This document shows positions 1-5,483 of a DNA stretch of 8,527 nucleotides, piece after piece. A program made the position numbers and the translations under genes. This DNA comes from Bacteroidaceae bacterium (GTDB taxonomy: Bacteria > Bacteroidota > Bacteroidia > Bacteroidales > Bacteroidaceae). Each line of letters starts with the position of its first letter. The stretch's first letter is position 1. The stretch spans positions 1 to 8,527 of the forward strand of contig JAEDNQ010000099.1 of NCBI GenBank assembly GCA_016302435.1, written 5' to 3'. The notes below the pieces were generated by a model. That model was not told the origin of the DNA and made no database searches. It was given only the letters and a program-made list of their open reading frames with translations.

Positions 1-11
1 GTGATATATAG

Positions 12-190
12 TTATCAACAGGTGTGAGAGTGTGTTATCAACAGTTGGGGGAAAGTTATCAACAGTTGTCAACATTTATCAACAGCCATTGTGGCAGTTT
101 TAGGCAAATAGTGGCATTTATCAACAACAGAGCTGAAAGTTATCAACAGTTGGGGGATACTTATCAACAGTTGTCAACATTTACCAACAG
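12..190 (+). repeat. Helically phased array of ten DnaA-box-like 9-mers (candidate oriC segment or DnaA-binding cluster)
   Basis: Seven exact copies of TTATCAACA start at 12, 35, 56, 76, 118, 140 and 161. Two TTGTCAACA copies start at 66 and 171, and one TTACCAACA at 181. All lie on the plus strand. TTATCAACA differs from the classical DnaA box TTATCCACA only at position 6. Start-to-start distances are 23, 21, 10, 10, 42, 22, 21, 10 and 10 bp, so from position 35 onward the boxes stay within about 0.1 turn of one face for a 10.5-bp helix. Most copies are followed by G. Head-to-tail, phased boxes are what a DnaA filament needs, so part of oriC or a DnaA-titration locus is the leading reading. 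No clear AT-rich unwinding element is visible, though only 11 bases to the left can be seen. No dnaA or dnaN lies in the window. The repeat is seen directly; DnaA binding is inferred. Confidence 0.6.
35..190 (+). repeat. Duplicated 51-bp block inside the DnaA-box-like array (copies 35-85 and 140-190)
   Basis: Positions 35-85 and 140-190 are the same 51-bp unit with three differences (53/158, 55/160 and 79/184). Each unit holds four boxes at internal offsets 0, 21, 31 and 41, with a GTTGGGGGA spacer after the first box. The copies are offset by 105 bp, ten turns of 10.5-bp DNA. The 54-bp spacer between them carries one further box at 118 and two GTGGCA words 20 bp apart (91 and 111). The third difference turns the last box of the right copy into TTACCAACA. 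This looks like segmental duplication of a binding module with the phase kept. Confidence 0.8.
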
Positions 191-206
191 TCACAGACAA
201 GCGTCA

Positions 207-641
207 TCACTTGCTCACCTTCTTTCCGCTGATGATGTATGCGCCCTGTGGCAGAGCAGAGAAGTTCTTTGCCTTGCCCACTACCCTGCCTGTCATGTCC
301 AAGACATCGGCCTCAGGCTCGAAGGTGTCTGCGACGGAAGCGTCTGAGATGGAAGAGACGGTGCTTGGAGTGGAGAAGTAGAGTCGCTTGACAGCAGATG
401 TTGTGAGAGCTGTGCTTTTACCGTCAGTTTGCACCACCTTGATGCTGCCACCTTCAAAGACAATCTTGTCTATCTGTGTAACAGCTGCAACGAGAGTAGC
501 GGTCTTGCCGTCTGACTGGTCATAGTATAAGCTGAAGTCATCAGCCGAGGCACTGGCAGCAAAGGCCATGGCGGCAGCAAGGACGAGGGTGCGGCTTGCT
601 GAGCGGCTGATGCGGAATGGGGAATGAATGGATGTTTTCAT
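207..641 (-). CDS. Small secreted protein with a type IX-secretion-like C-terminal tail
   Basis: This encodes 144 residues of unknown function. An arginine-containing N-terminus and hydrophobic segment (about residues 18-33) ending in ASA before DDF look like a Sec signal peptide, with cleavage near residue 33. The mature part (34-105) is a small polar, probably beta-rich region with a repeated pattern (VTQIDKIVFEGG and AVKRLYFS). The last 33 residues (VLDMTGRVVG, then LPQGAYIISGKKV) resemble the short C-terminal sorting or anchoring tails of Prevotella and Porphyromonas secreted proteins, where a D-x-x-GR turn precedes L-x-x-G-Y-I-I. The ATG at 641 is chosen because it places the signal peptide correctly. 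A terminator separates the gene from its upstream neighbour, so it is probably its own unit, but I found no convincing Bacteroidetes promoter in 642-720. Its stop lies 16 bp from the box array and no terminator is visible between them. Family assignment is weak; secretion is well supported. Confidence 0.7.
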   Translation of the reverse strand: MKTSIHSPFRISRSASRTLVLAAAMAFAASASADDFSLYYDQSDGKTATLVAAVTQIDKIVFEGGSIKVVQTDGKSTALTTSAVKRLYFSTPSTVSSISDASVADTFEPEADVLDMTGRVVGKAKNFSALPQGAYIISGKKVSK

Positions 642-723
642 AAGTCTTTGATGATTTTTTTATGGCGGCAAACTCCTATAGGAAACCACCTTATTGTACT
701 ATTGAAGCTTATCTGTTTATCTG

Positions 724-760
724 TTTATAAAATAGGCGACTACCAAGGGTGATAGCCGCC
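724..760 (-). terminator. Intrinsic terminator after the outer-membrane barrel gene
   Basis: Read on the minus strand, GGCGGCTATC (760-751) pairs with GGTAGTCGCC (744-735) as a 10-bp stem with two G-U wobbles around a 6-nt loop. It is followed by TATTTTATAAA. The wobbles pair only in minus-strand RNA (they are A/C mismatches on the other strand), and the T-rich tail is on that side too, so the direction is clear. It lies 50 nt past the stop at 810 and closes the three-gene minus-strand unit. Confidence 0.75.
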
Positions 761-809
761 TTGTATTCGGGTTGGTTCTTTTTATTGCAATTCTTTTCTT
801 TAATAACCA

Positions 810-1640
810 TTACAGTTTTATCTTATACCCTAAACCGATGATATGTCCATCGGGGTCGTCTCCGTCATTTTCTGTCTGGAAGCGGTAGAAGACGGTAAGG
901 ATATTCTGCTTGTTGATCTTGTAGTCTGTTCCTGCTGTGAACTTCCACTTGTTGGTGGTGTAGGAAAGTCCGCATCCATATTCGGCTGAAGCGTATGGGT
1001 CGAGCGGCAAGCCCTTGATGTTGTACTGGGCGGTGAGGCGCGAACGGAGGATTGTCCTGTCTTTGGCTCGCTTATAGTCTGTCTCTGAGCCTTTGAGGTA
1101 GATGTTGTCATCATCGTCAAGGCGGTACTTGTCTTTTGTCGTCTCTGCCTTAGCATAGTGGGAGTACTGAAATGTCTCCTTGAGCTGGAACGACCAACGC
1201 TTGTTGGGCTTGTATGAGGCGGAGAAGCCTACGTTGGTACGATGGCGGTCGCGCCAGAAGGGATGTGTCTCGTTGTAGCCCTCATAGGGGATGACAAGAC
1301 CTTCGGGAGTGAGAACAGGATTTTCTTCGTCATACTTCTCCTTGACCTCTCCAAGATTGTACACCCACATGTATTCCCAGCCAGCGAAGACCTTTACATC
1401 GAAAGTGGTGGTATTGAAGACCTTTGCGTCTATAGTGGCGCCGACTGACCAGCGATCCATCTTGCTCGTATTGTCCTGAGTGCGCGCATTGCCCTCGAGC
1501 GTGAGTCCTATCCCACGGCAGAGTTTCTTTTCAGCGGCGAGGCTGAAGTCCATGCCGAAGTCGTCTGCCTGAGCTCTTGCTGTGAGCGAGACAAGGGATG
1601 CCACTGCTGAAAGCATCAATGTGGTGATTCTCTTATTCAT
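810..1640 (-). CDS. Outer-membrane beta-barrel-like protein (DUF2490-like)
   Basis: This encodes 276 residues. Residues 1-23 (MNKRITTLMLSAVASLVSLTARA) form a signal peptide cut before QADDF. The mature protein alternates polar and aromatic/hydrophobic residues in repeated strand-like stretches, such as TTFDVKVFAGWEYMWVY, TNVGFSASYKPNKRWSFQLKETFQYS, WKFTAGTDYKINKQNILTVFYRFQ and a terminal GLGYKIKL. Charged loops lie between them, including an acidic DDDDN stretch. This pattern fits an outer-membrane barrel and resembles the DUF2490 family; the exact family is recalled, not searched. Its ATG lies inside the last codons of the DUF4956 gene (8-nt overlap, 1633-1640), so the two are probably translationally coupled. 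A strong terminator follows the stop. I infer that it is the outer-membrane partner of the VTC/DUF4956 pair; substrate or role is unknown. Confidence 0.75.
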   Translation of the reverse strand: MNKRITTLMLSAVASLVSLTARAQADDFGMDFSLAAEKKLCRGIGLTLEGNARTQDNTSKMDRWSVGATIDAKVFNTTTFDVKVFAGWEYMWVYNLGEVKEKYDEENPVLTPEGLVIPYEGYNETHPFWRDRHRTNVGFSASYKPNKRWSFQLKETFQYSHYAKAETTKDKYRLDDDDNIYLKGSETDYKRAKDRTILRSRLTAQYNIKGLPLDPYASAEYGCGLSYTTNKWKFTAGTDYKINKQNILTVFYRFQTENDGDDPDGHIIGLGYKIKL

Positions 1641-2331
1641 ATTCCTTTGGCAACTTTTGAGCGGTTTCGTCTGTTTCGTCTGTATTATAGTATATCTTGA
1701 TGAGTGCCATGTCCTTGAGGAAGTCGATAGAGCCGACGCTCACATTGGTCACATCGAGTCCTGTACGTTCTTTCAGGTCAGCGATGAGTTCCTGACGTCT
1801 CTCTGGCTTGATGAGTTCTATCTTGTCATACTTTATATATTTGGATGACAGGCTCTTGACCAGCTTATTGGCTTCGGCTATCCATACGCCTGCAACAAAG
1901 ACGAGGTCGGTAAGGAGAAGTTCGCCCCAGCTTGTGAGCAGAGGTCCCATGAACTCAGGGTGCTTAGGACTGATGTCGGCAGCCCAGGCAAGACCATTGA
2001 TGGCTGAGAGGGAGATGATGAGGAAGAGGTAAGTCATCTCACGGATGGGCACAGACTCTGTGCGGTAGCGCATGATGCAGAAGATGGCAAAGAGTCCCAT
2101 GGCTATACCTGTCTTTATCTTTGCGTCGCCCATGAGGTGGATGAGCATGAAGATGCAGAAGCCAAGCAAGATGTAGGTAAAGAAGAAATCTCTCCTTCGT
2201 GCCTTTGGAAAGTAGAAACAGCGCGCAATGGTGATGGTGAACGCGGTGTTGATGATAAGGCGAAGGAACAGGTCAAGCAGACGGCATGTGTCGCTTGACA
2301 GCACGGTAAAAAAATCGTTGATTGCGTCCAT
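1633..2331 (-). CDS. DUF4956 family membrane protein
   Basis: This encodes 232 residues counted from the ATG at 2331. A TTG two codons upstream (2337) could also be read as a start, but the ATG is preferred. The N-terminal two thirds is hydrophobic, with likely membrane segments near residues 19-39, 49-67, 73-87, 100-119 and 136-152. The conserved-looking core GLFAIFCIMRYRTESVPIREMTYLFLIISLSAING (79-113) is what I recognise as DUF4956. Residues 153-232 form a soluble, charged domain with an alpha/beta pattern (ERRQELIADLKERTGLDV, ALIKIYY), probably cytoplasmic. The gene sits 99 nt downstream of the VTC-domain gene and overlaps the barrel gene start by 8 nt. DUF4956 proteins are often encoded beside VTC-domain proteins, so a role in polyphosphate handling at the inner membrane is plausible, but no reaction is known to me. 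Confidence 0.85.
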   Translation of the reverse strand: MDAINDFFTVLSSDTCRLLDLFLRLIINTAFTITIARCFYFPKARRRDFFFTYILLGFCIFMLIHLMGDAKIKTGIAMGLFAIFCIMRYRTESVPIREMTYLFLIISLSAINGLAWAADISPKHPEFMGPLLTSWGELLLTDLVFVAGVWIAEANKLVKSLSSKYIKYDKIELIKPERRQELIADLKERTGLDVTNVSVGSIDFLKDMALIKIYYNTDETDETAQKLPKEYE

Positions 2332-2382
2332 TGGCAAATGGTATTAATGATTAATAAAATGTTTAAGCGGTTGACACGGAAA

Positions 2383-2426
2383 AGCCAGAAGACCCGAAAA
2401 GCTTGGAAAAGCGGGATAGCCTGGCT
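2383..2426 (-). other. Two-tier inverted repeat between the VTC and DUF4956 genes
   Basis: The 99-bp spacer 2332-2430 contains AGCCAG (2383-2388) complementary to CTGGCT (2421-2426). Nested inside, CCCG (2393-2396) is complementary to CGGG (2412-2415). In minus-strand RNA this gives a 6-bp outer stem, an internal loop, a 4-bp inner stem and a 15-nt apical loop, then only four U residues before CC. It could be a weak attenuator or RNA-processing site that lowers expression of the two downstream genes. It may also be chance. Confidence 0.3.
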
Positions 2427-2430
2427 CTCT

Positions 2431-3222
2431 TTATATCTCATGGTCAATAAAGTGGCGTCCGTTTATTTTCTCGAGGTTGCGGAGTTTTGGCTTGAAGTTG
2501 TTCTGCTTGAGCTCGGGATCGGTGAGAGCCATGCCTATGCAGCACTTTGAGAAGCCGGTGGGATGGATATGGAGAGCCTTCAGCTTGTTGCAGACGGGAG
2601 AAAAGACATTGCCATCGCGCTTCAGCTCGATGATGACCAACTGGTCGGTGGCATGGTCGTTGCCTGTCTCGAAGTTGTGGAAGCGCACATTGAAGTCGAT
2701 GGTGAGGCGTTCCGTCTTGGCTCGGTTGACAAGTGTCACGCGGTCAAACTGGTTGCGCACCACGGCTCCTAAATAGTCGAGATTGAGTCCCGTCTTGCAC
2801 TGCACAAGCTCGTGAGCACCGACTGTGTCTCTGAAGCAGTCCTGCGACTCCACTTCGATGCGTTTCTTTTTTGTGCGCGCATGATTGTTCTTGTTCTTCA
2901 CTTCGAGGAAGGTTATCTCACTCGCCACGTATGTCCTGACCCTTACCTTCATGCGGCGCGCCCTCTTATTGTGGTGCATCATGTACATGAAGTGGTCTTC
3001 CGTGTCATAGTAGGTGGTCAGATACGGAATGATGCGACGCCCGAGGGTCTCTTGCACGTAATATTCGCTCCTGAGCATATCGAGGAGCTGGACAAGCTGA
3101 GCCTTGGACGCCACATACTTTGTGTCAAGTCTGTTCATGAGCCTTATGCCCGACATCTCTTCGAGGGTGATGGGCTGCATGAGGTCGAGACGTGACTGTA
3201 TTTCTTTGTCGGAGATGGTCAT
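2431..3222 (-). CDS. VTC-domain (polyphosphate polymerase-like) protein
   Basis: This encodes 263 residues, no signal peptide, probably cytosolic. It has the tunnel-fold layout of the VTC/CYTH superfamily: NRLDTKYV (30-37), YYDTEDHFMY (71-80), basic KVRVRTY (92-98), FLEVKNK (105-111), KKKR (118-121), FDRVTL (159-164), LTIDFNVRF (173-181), IELKRDG (198-204) and a closing GFSKCCIGM (223-231). In yeast Vtc4 this fold makes polyphosphate from ATP, using basic residues that grip phosphates and acidic residues that hold metal. R94, R96, K109, R161, E199 and K226 look like the counterparts, but this mapping is mine and unaligned. The SPX domain and membrane segments of the yeast complex are absent; the DUF4956 protein downstream may supply the membrane part. 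The gene heads the minus-strand unit and has its own promoter-like sequence 50 nt upstream. The start at 3222 leaves the first motif intact. Confidence 0.85.
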   Translation of the reverse strand: MTISDKEIQSRLDLMQPITLEEMSGIRLMNRLDTKYVASKAQLVQLLDMLRSEYYVQETLGRRIIPYLTTYYDTEDHFMYMMHHNKRARRMKVRVRTYVASEITFLEVKNKNNHARTKKKRIEVESQDCFRDTVGAHELVQCKTGLNLDYLGAVVRNQFDRVTLVNRAKTERLTIDFNVRFHNFETGNDHATDQLVIIELKRDGNVFSPVCNKLKALHIHPTGFSKCCIGMALTDPELKQNNFKPKLRNLEKINGRHFIDHEI

Positions 3223-3271
3223 TGAGAATATTGGTTTGCAGGGTTAGCTTTAATAGTTAGTTATTTGCTGG

Positions 3272-3303
3272 CAAAGTTAGGTCTTTTTCTCCACATAAGC
3301 AAT
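3272..3303 (-). promoter_or_regulatory. Bacteroidetes-type promoter for the VTC-domain gene
   Basis: On the minus strand, TAACTTTG (3279-3272) matches the Bacteroidetes -7 element TAnnTTTG exactly. ATTG (3303-3300) lies 20 nt upstream at the place of the -33 TTTG element, keeping its TTG core. The predicted transcript would start near 3268, about 45 nt before the ATG at 3222. Confidence 0.6.
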
Positions 3304-3403
3304 GCCTGCATAGCAAAAATTGACTTTTCAGACCGCTATTTTACAAAAAAATGACACGAAAGCCATTATTTGGCATGCTTACACATTATTTTAACATAAA
3401 AGC

Positions 3404-3434
3404 TTTGCCATTTGGAGGAAAAGTATTACCTTTG
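3404..3434 (+). promoter_or_regulatory. Bacteroidetes-type promoter for rimP-nusA-infB
   Basis: TTTG (3404-3407) and TACCTTTG (3427-3434) are separated by 19 nt and match the Bacteroidetes -33/-7 consensus. Transcription should start near 3438-3441, giving a rimP leader of about 170 nt. I found no comparable element in the rimP-nusA spacer (4080-4188) or the 8-bp nusA-infB gap, so this is probably the main promoter for all three genes. An imperfect dyad (3371-3410) overlaps the -33 element. Confidence 0.7.
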
Positions 3435-3446
3435 CATCGTAAATGC

Positions 3447-3479
3447 ACGAGGGGACTGAACAAGTTCCCTCGTTTGTTT
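3447..3479 (+). terminator. Terminator-like hairpin at the 5' end of the rimP leader (possible attenuator)
   Basis: ACGAGGGGACT (3447-3457) pairs with AGTTCCCTCGT (3463-3473) in an 11-bp stem with one G-U pair and a 5-nt loop (GAACA). TTGTTT follows. The T-rich side is on the plus strand, so the hairpin acts in the rimP direction. It begins within about 10 nt of the predicted transcription start. It could be a premature terminator controlled by an anti-terminator, or a 5'-terminal stem that protects the mRNA. The interrupted U tract makes constitutive termination uncertain. Confidence 0.5.
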
Positions 3480-3484
3480 GATAA

Positions 3485-3568
3485 CAGGCATGGATGTAGA
3501 GCTCGCAAGAGGCCTTCTCGATGCGGCATAAATGCTGCACCCTGAGCCAGCAAGCCTGCACATGCCTG
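3485..3568 (+). promoter_or_regulatory. Potentially structured part of the rimP leader
   Basis: CAGGCATG (3485-3492) is perfectly complementary to CATGCCTG (3561-3568) and could close a 68-nt interior. Inside are a hairpin of 7 bp (3522-3528 with 3533-3539, one G-U) capped by UAAA, and a 3-bp stem capped by the GNRA-type tetraloop GCAA (3502-3511). The rest of the divergent region 3223-3611 is AT-rich promoter DNA with no gene; 3569-3611 is an A-rich approach to the rimP start. Structure is proposed from complementarity only; an 8-bp match over this span is not rare enough to be decisive. Confidence 0.3.
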
Positions 3569-3611
3569 ACAGATAAGTTACAATAAAGACACTAAGAAAA
3601 AGACGACTTCT

Positions 3612-4079
3612 ATGATTGACAAAAACAAAGTGAGAGAATTGGCTACACAATGGCTCGAAGGCAAAGAGTATTTCCTTGTTGACGCTTCAGTAGACGACCA
3701 GAACAAGATCACCGTGGAAATTGATCACAAGGACGGAGTATGGATTGACGACTGCTGCGAACTGAGCAAGTTCATCGAAGAGCACCTTGACAGAGACGAG
3801 GAAGACTTCGAGCTGGAAGTTGGCTCTGCCGGCATTGGTCAGCCATTCAAGGTTCTGCAGCAATATGTGAATGCTGTGGGCTATGACGTGGAGCTTCTCA
3901 CTAAAGAAGGAAAGAAGATGGAAGGCTCGCTCAAGTCGGCTGACGAAAACGGCTTCGTCGTCATCGTAGAGGAGAAGCAGAGGATTGAAGGCAAGAAGCG
4001 TCCACAGAAGGTGGAGGTGGAAAAGCACTTCACATACGACGACGTGAAGTGGGTGAAGAACATCATCGACTTCAAATAA
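3612..4079 (+). CDS. rimP: Ribosome maturation factor RimP
   Basis: This encodes 155 residues, the usual RimP length. RimP is a cytoplasmic assembly factor that binds the 30S subunit and helps the region around S12 mature. The N-terminal alpha/beta domain (1-82) has the VDASVDDQNKITVEID strand pair, the acidic helix region DDCCELSKFIEEHLDRDEEDFELEV, and EVGSAGIGQPFK (69-80), the counterpart of the EVSSPGLDRPL signature with Ser-Pro replaced by Ser-Ala. The C-terminal SH3-like domain (about 85-155) includes VELLTKEGKKMEGSLKSADENGFVVIVEE and ends in YDDVKWVKNIIDFK. No Shine-Dalgarno sequence precedes the ATG; the upstream is A-rich, as is usual in Bacteroidetes. It is first in the operon, with a 109-nt spacer to nusA (4080-4188) in which I see no gene, promoter or terminator. 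Confidence 0.95.
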   Translation: MIDKNKVRELATQWLEGKEYFLVDASVDDQNKITVEIDHKDGVWIDDCCELSKFIEEHLDRDEEDFELEVGSAGIGQPFKVLQQYVNAVGYDVELLTKEGKKMEGSLKSADENGFVVIVEEKQRIEGKKRPQKVEVEKHFTYDDVKWVKNIIDFK

Positions 4080-4188
4080 GCCTAAGCTTCATCTGGCACT
4101 CAGGACATCGACAGCACCAACGAGCCGCAGGCGCTTGACATGCCAAAACATCTCAAAATCTAAATCAAATATAAAACAATAACATACA

Positions 4189-5475
4189 ATGGCAAAGAAA
4201 GAACCAGAACAAGTCAACTTGATTGAAACATTCAAGGATTTCAAGGAGACAAAAAACATCGACAGAACAACTCTCGTGAGTGTGATTGAGGACAGCTTCC
4301 GCAGCGTCCTGCAAAGGACATACGGGTCTGATGAGAACTTTGACGTCATCGTCAATCCGGACAAGGGCGACTTCGAGATATATCGCAACCGCACAGTTGT
4401 GGAAGACTCAGCCGTGAAGGACACCAACAAAGAGATCTCACTCACCGATGCACGCAAGATAGACGAAGACTACGAGTTAGGAGAAGAAGTGAGCGAGAAG
4501 ATAGACTTCGCCAAGTTCGGACGCCGCACTATCCTCACTCTCCGCCAGACCATGGCTGGAAAGATTCTCGACCTCGAGCACGACAACCTCTACAACAAGT
4601 ATGCAGACAAGGTTGGCACCATCATCAGCGGAGAAGTATACCAGATATGGAAGAGAGAGATGCTCATCCTCGACGATGAGGGCAACGAGCTCATCCTCCC
4701 AAAGAGTGAGCAGATACCTGGCGACTTCTTCCGCAAGGGAGAGACAGCCAGAGCCGTCATCCTCCGTGTGGACAACCTCAACAACAACCCTAAAATCATC
4801 CTCTCACGCACATCGCCCGACTTCCTCCGCCGTCTCATAGAGCACGAAGTGCCCGAAATCAATGAGGGACTCATCACCATACACAAGGTGGTGCGCATAC
4901 CAGGACAGAGAGCAAAGATAGCTGTAGAGAGCTACAACGACCGCATCGACCCAGTAGGTGCGTGCGTCGGTGTAAAGGGAAGCCGCATCCACGGCATCGT
5001 CAAGGAGCTGCACAACGAAAACATTGACGTCATCAACTACACCAACAACACACGCCTCTTCATACAGCGCGCTCTCAGCCCAGCCAACATCTCGTCCATC
5101 ACACTCGACGAAGAGAGAAGGAAAGCTGAGGTGTACCTCCAGCCAGACCAGGTGAGCCTCGCCATCGGCAAGAACGGTGACAACATCAAGCTCGCCAGCA
5201 TGATAACAGAATATACCATCGATGTCTTCCGCGAAATCAACGGCAACGAGCCAGAAGAAGAGGACATCTACCTTGATGAGTTCAAGGACGAAATAGAGCC
5301 ATGGATCATCGACGCTATCAAATCTATCGGACTCGAGACAGCGAAGAGCGTCATAGCCGCACCACGCGCCATGCTCGTGGAAAAAGCTGACCTCGAAGAG
5401 AACACTGTTGACGACGTGCTCCGCATACTCAAGGCCGAATTTGAAGAATACGATGAACCTACTCCACAAGAATAA
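4189..5475 (+). CDS. nusA: Transcription termination/antitermination factor NusA
   Basis: This encodes 428 residues. NusA binds RNA polymerase and the nascent RNA, modulating pausing, hairpin-dependent termination and rRNA antitermination. The polymerase-binding N-terminal domain covers about 1-125 (IETFKDFKETKNIDRTTLVSVIEDSFRSVL). An S1 domain follows at about 138-205 (GTIISGEVYQI ... NPKIILSRTSP). KH1 includes DPVGACVGVKGSRIHGIVKEL (254-274) and KH2 includes VSLAIGKNGDNIKLASMI (322-339), both with the GxxG RNA-binding loop (GVKG, GKNG). The C-terminus (about 355-428) is acidic and helical: GLETAKSVIAAPRAMLVEKADLEENTVDDVLRIL looks like one helix-hairpin-helix-type unit, in place of the two acidic repeats of the 495-residue E. 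coli protein. The A-rich leader lacks a Shine-Dalgarno sequence. The stop is 8 nt before infB, which supports co-translation. Confidence 0.96.
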   Translation: MAKKEPEQVNLIETFKDFKETKNIDRTTLVSVIEDSFRSVLQRTYGSDENFDVIVNPDKGDFEIYRNRTVVEDSAVKDTNKEISLTDARKIDEDYELGEEVSEKIDFAKFGRRTILTLRQTMAGKILDLEHDNLYNKYADKVGTIISGEVYQIWKREMLILDDEGNELILPKSEQIPGDFFRKGETARAVILRVDNLNNNPKIILSRTSPDFLRRLIEHEVPEINEGLITIHKVVRIPGQRAKIAVESYNDRIDPVGACVGVKGSRIHGIVKELHNENIDVINYTNNTRLFIQRALSPANISSITLDEERRKAEVYLQPDQVSLAIGKNGDNIKLASMITEYTIDVFREINGNEPEEEDIYLDEFKDEIEPWIIDAIKSIGLETAKSVIAAPRAMLVEKADLEENTVDDVLRILKAEFEEYDEPTPQE

Positions 5476-5483
5476 TTATTGAT

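Noticed and set aside
12..190. CRISPR array
   Set aside because: Repeats are 9-10 bp, spacing is helical (10 or about 21 bp) and spacers are not unique sequences of 30 bp or so; no cas genes are present.
24..347. A 107-codon plus-strand open frame beginning MRVCYQQLGESYQQL
   Set aside because: It is a translation of the box array and then of the antisense strand of the secreted-protein gene. Its apparent peptide repeat (YQQL) is the DNA repeat read in one frame.
642..720. Bacteroidetes promoter for the small secreted protein
   Set aside because: The nearest candidate on the minus strand has TTTG preceded by TA at the wrong distance (TAGGAGTTTG), and no -33 element is correctly spaced.
2332..2337. 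TTG start two codons upstream for the DUF4956 gene
   Set aside because: ATG at 2331 follows immediately in frame and nothing favours the rarer codon; the difference is only two residues.
3441..3611. tRNA or other standard RNA gene in the rimP leader, as metY precedes rimP in E. coli
   Set aside because: No cloverleaf, T-arm GTTC-type motif with matching arms, or CCA end could be found; the stem-loops do not fit a tRNA layout.
4804..5469. A 221-codon open frame antisense to nusA
   Set aside because: It lies opposite the KH and C-terminal domains of an intact nusA and shows no recognisable motif or start context.
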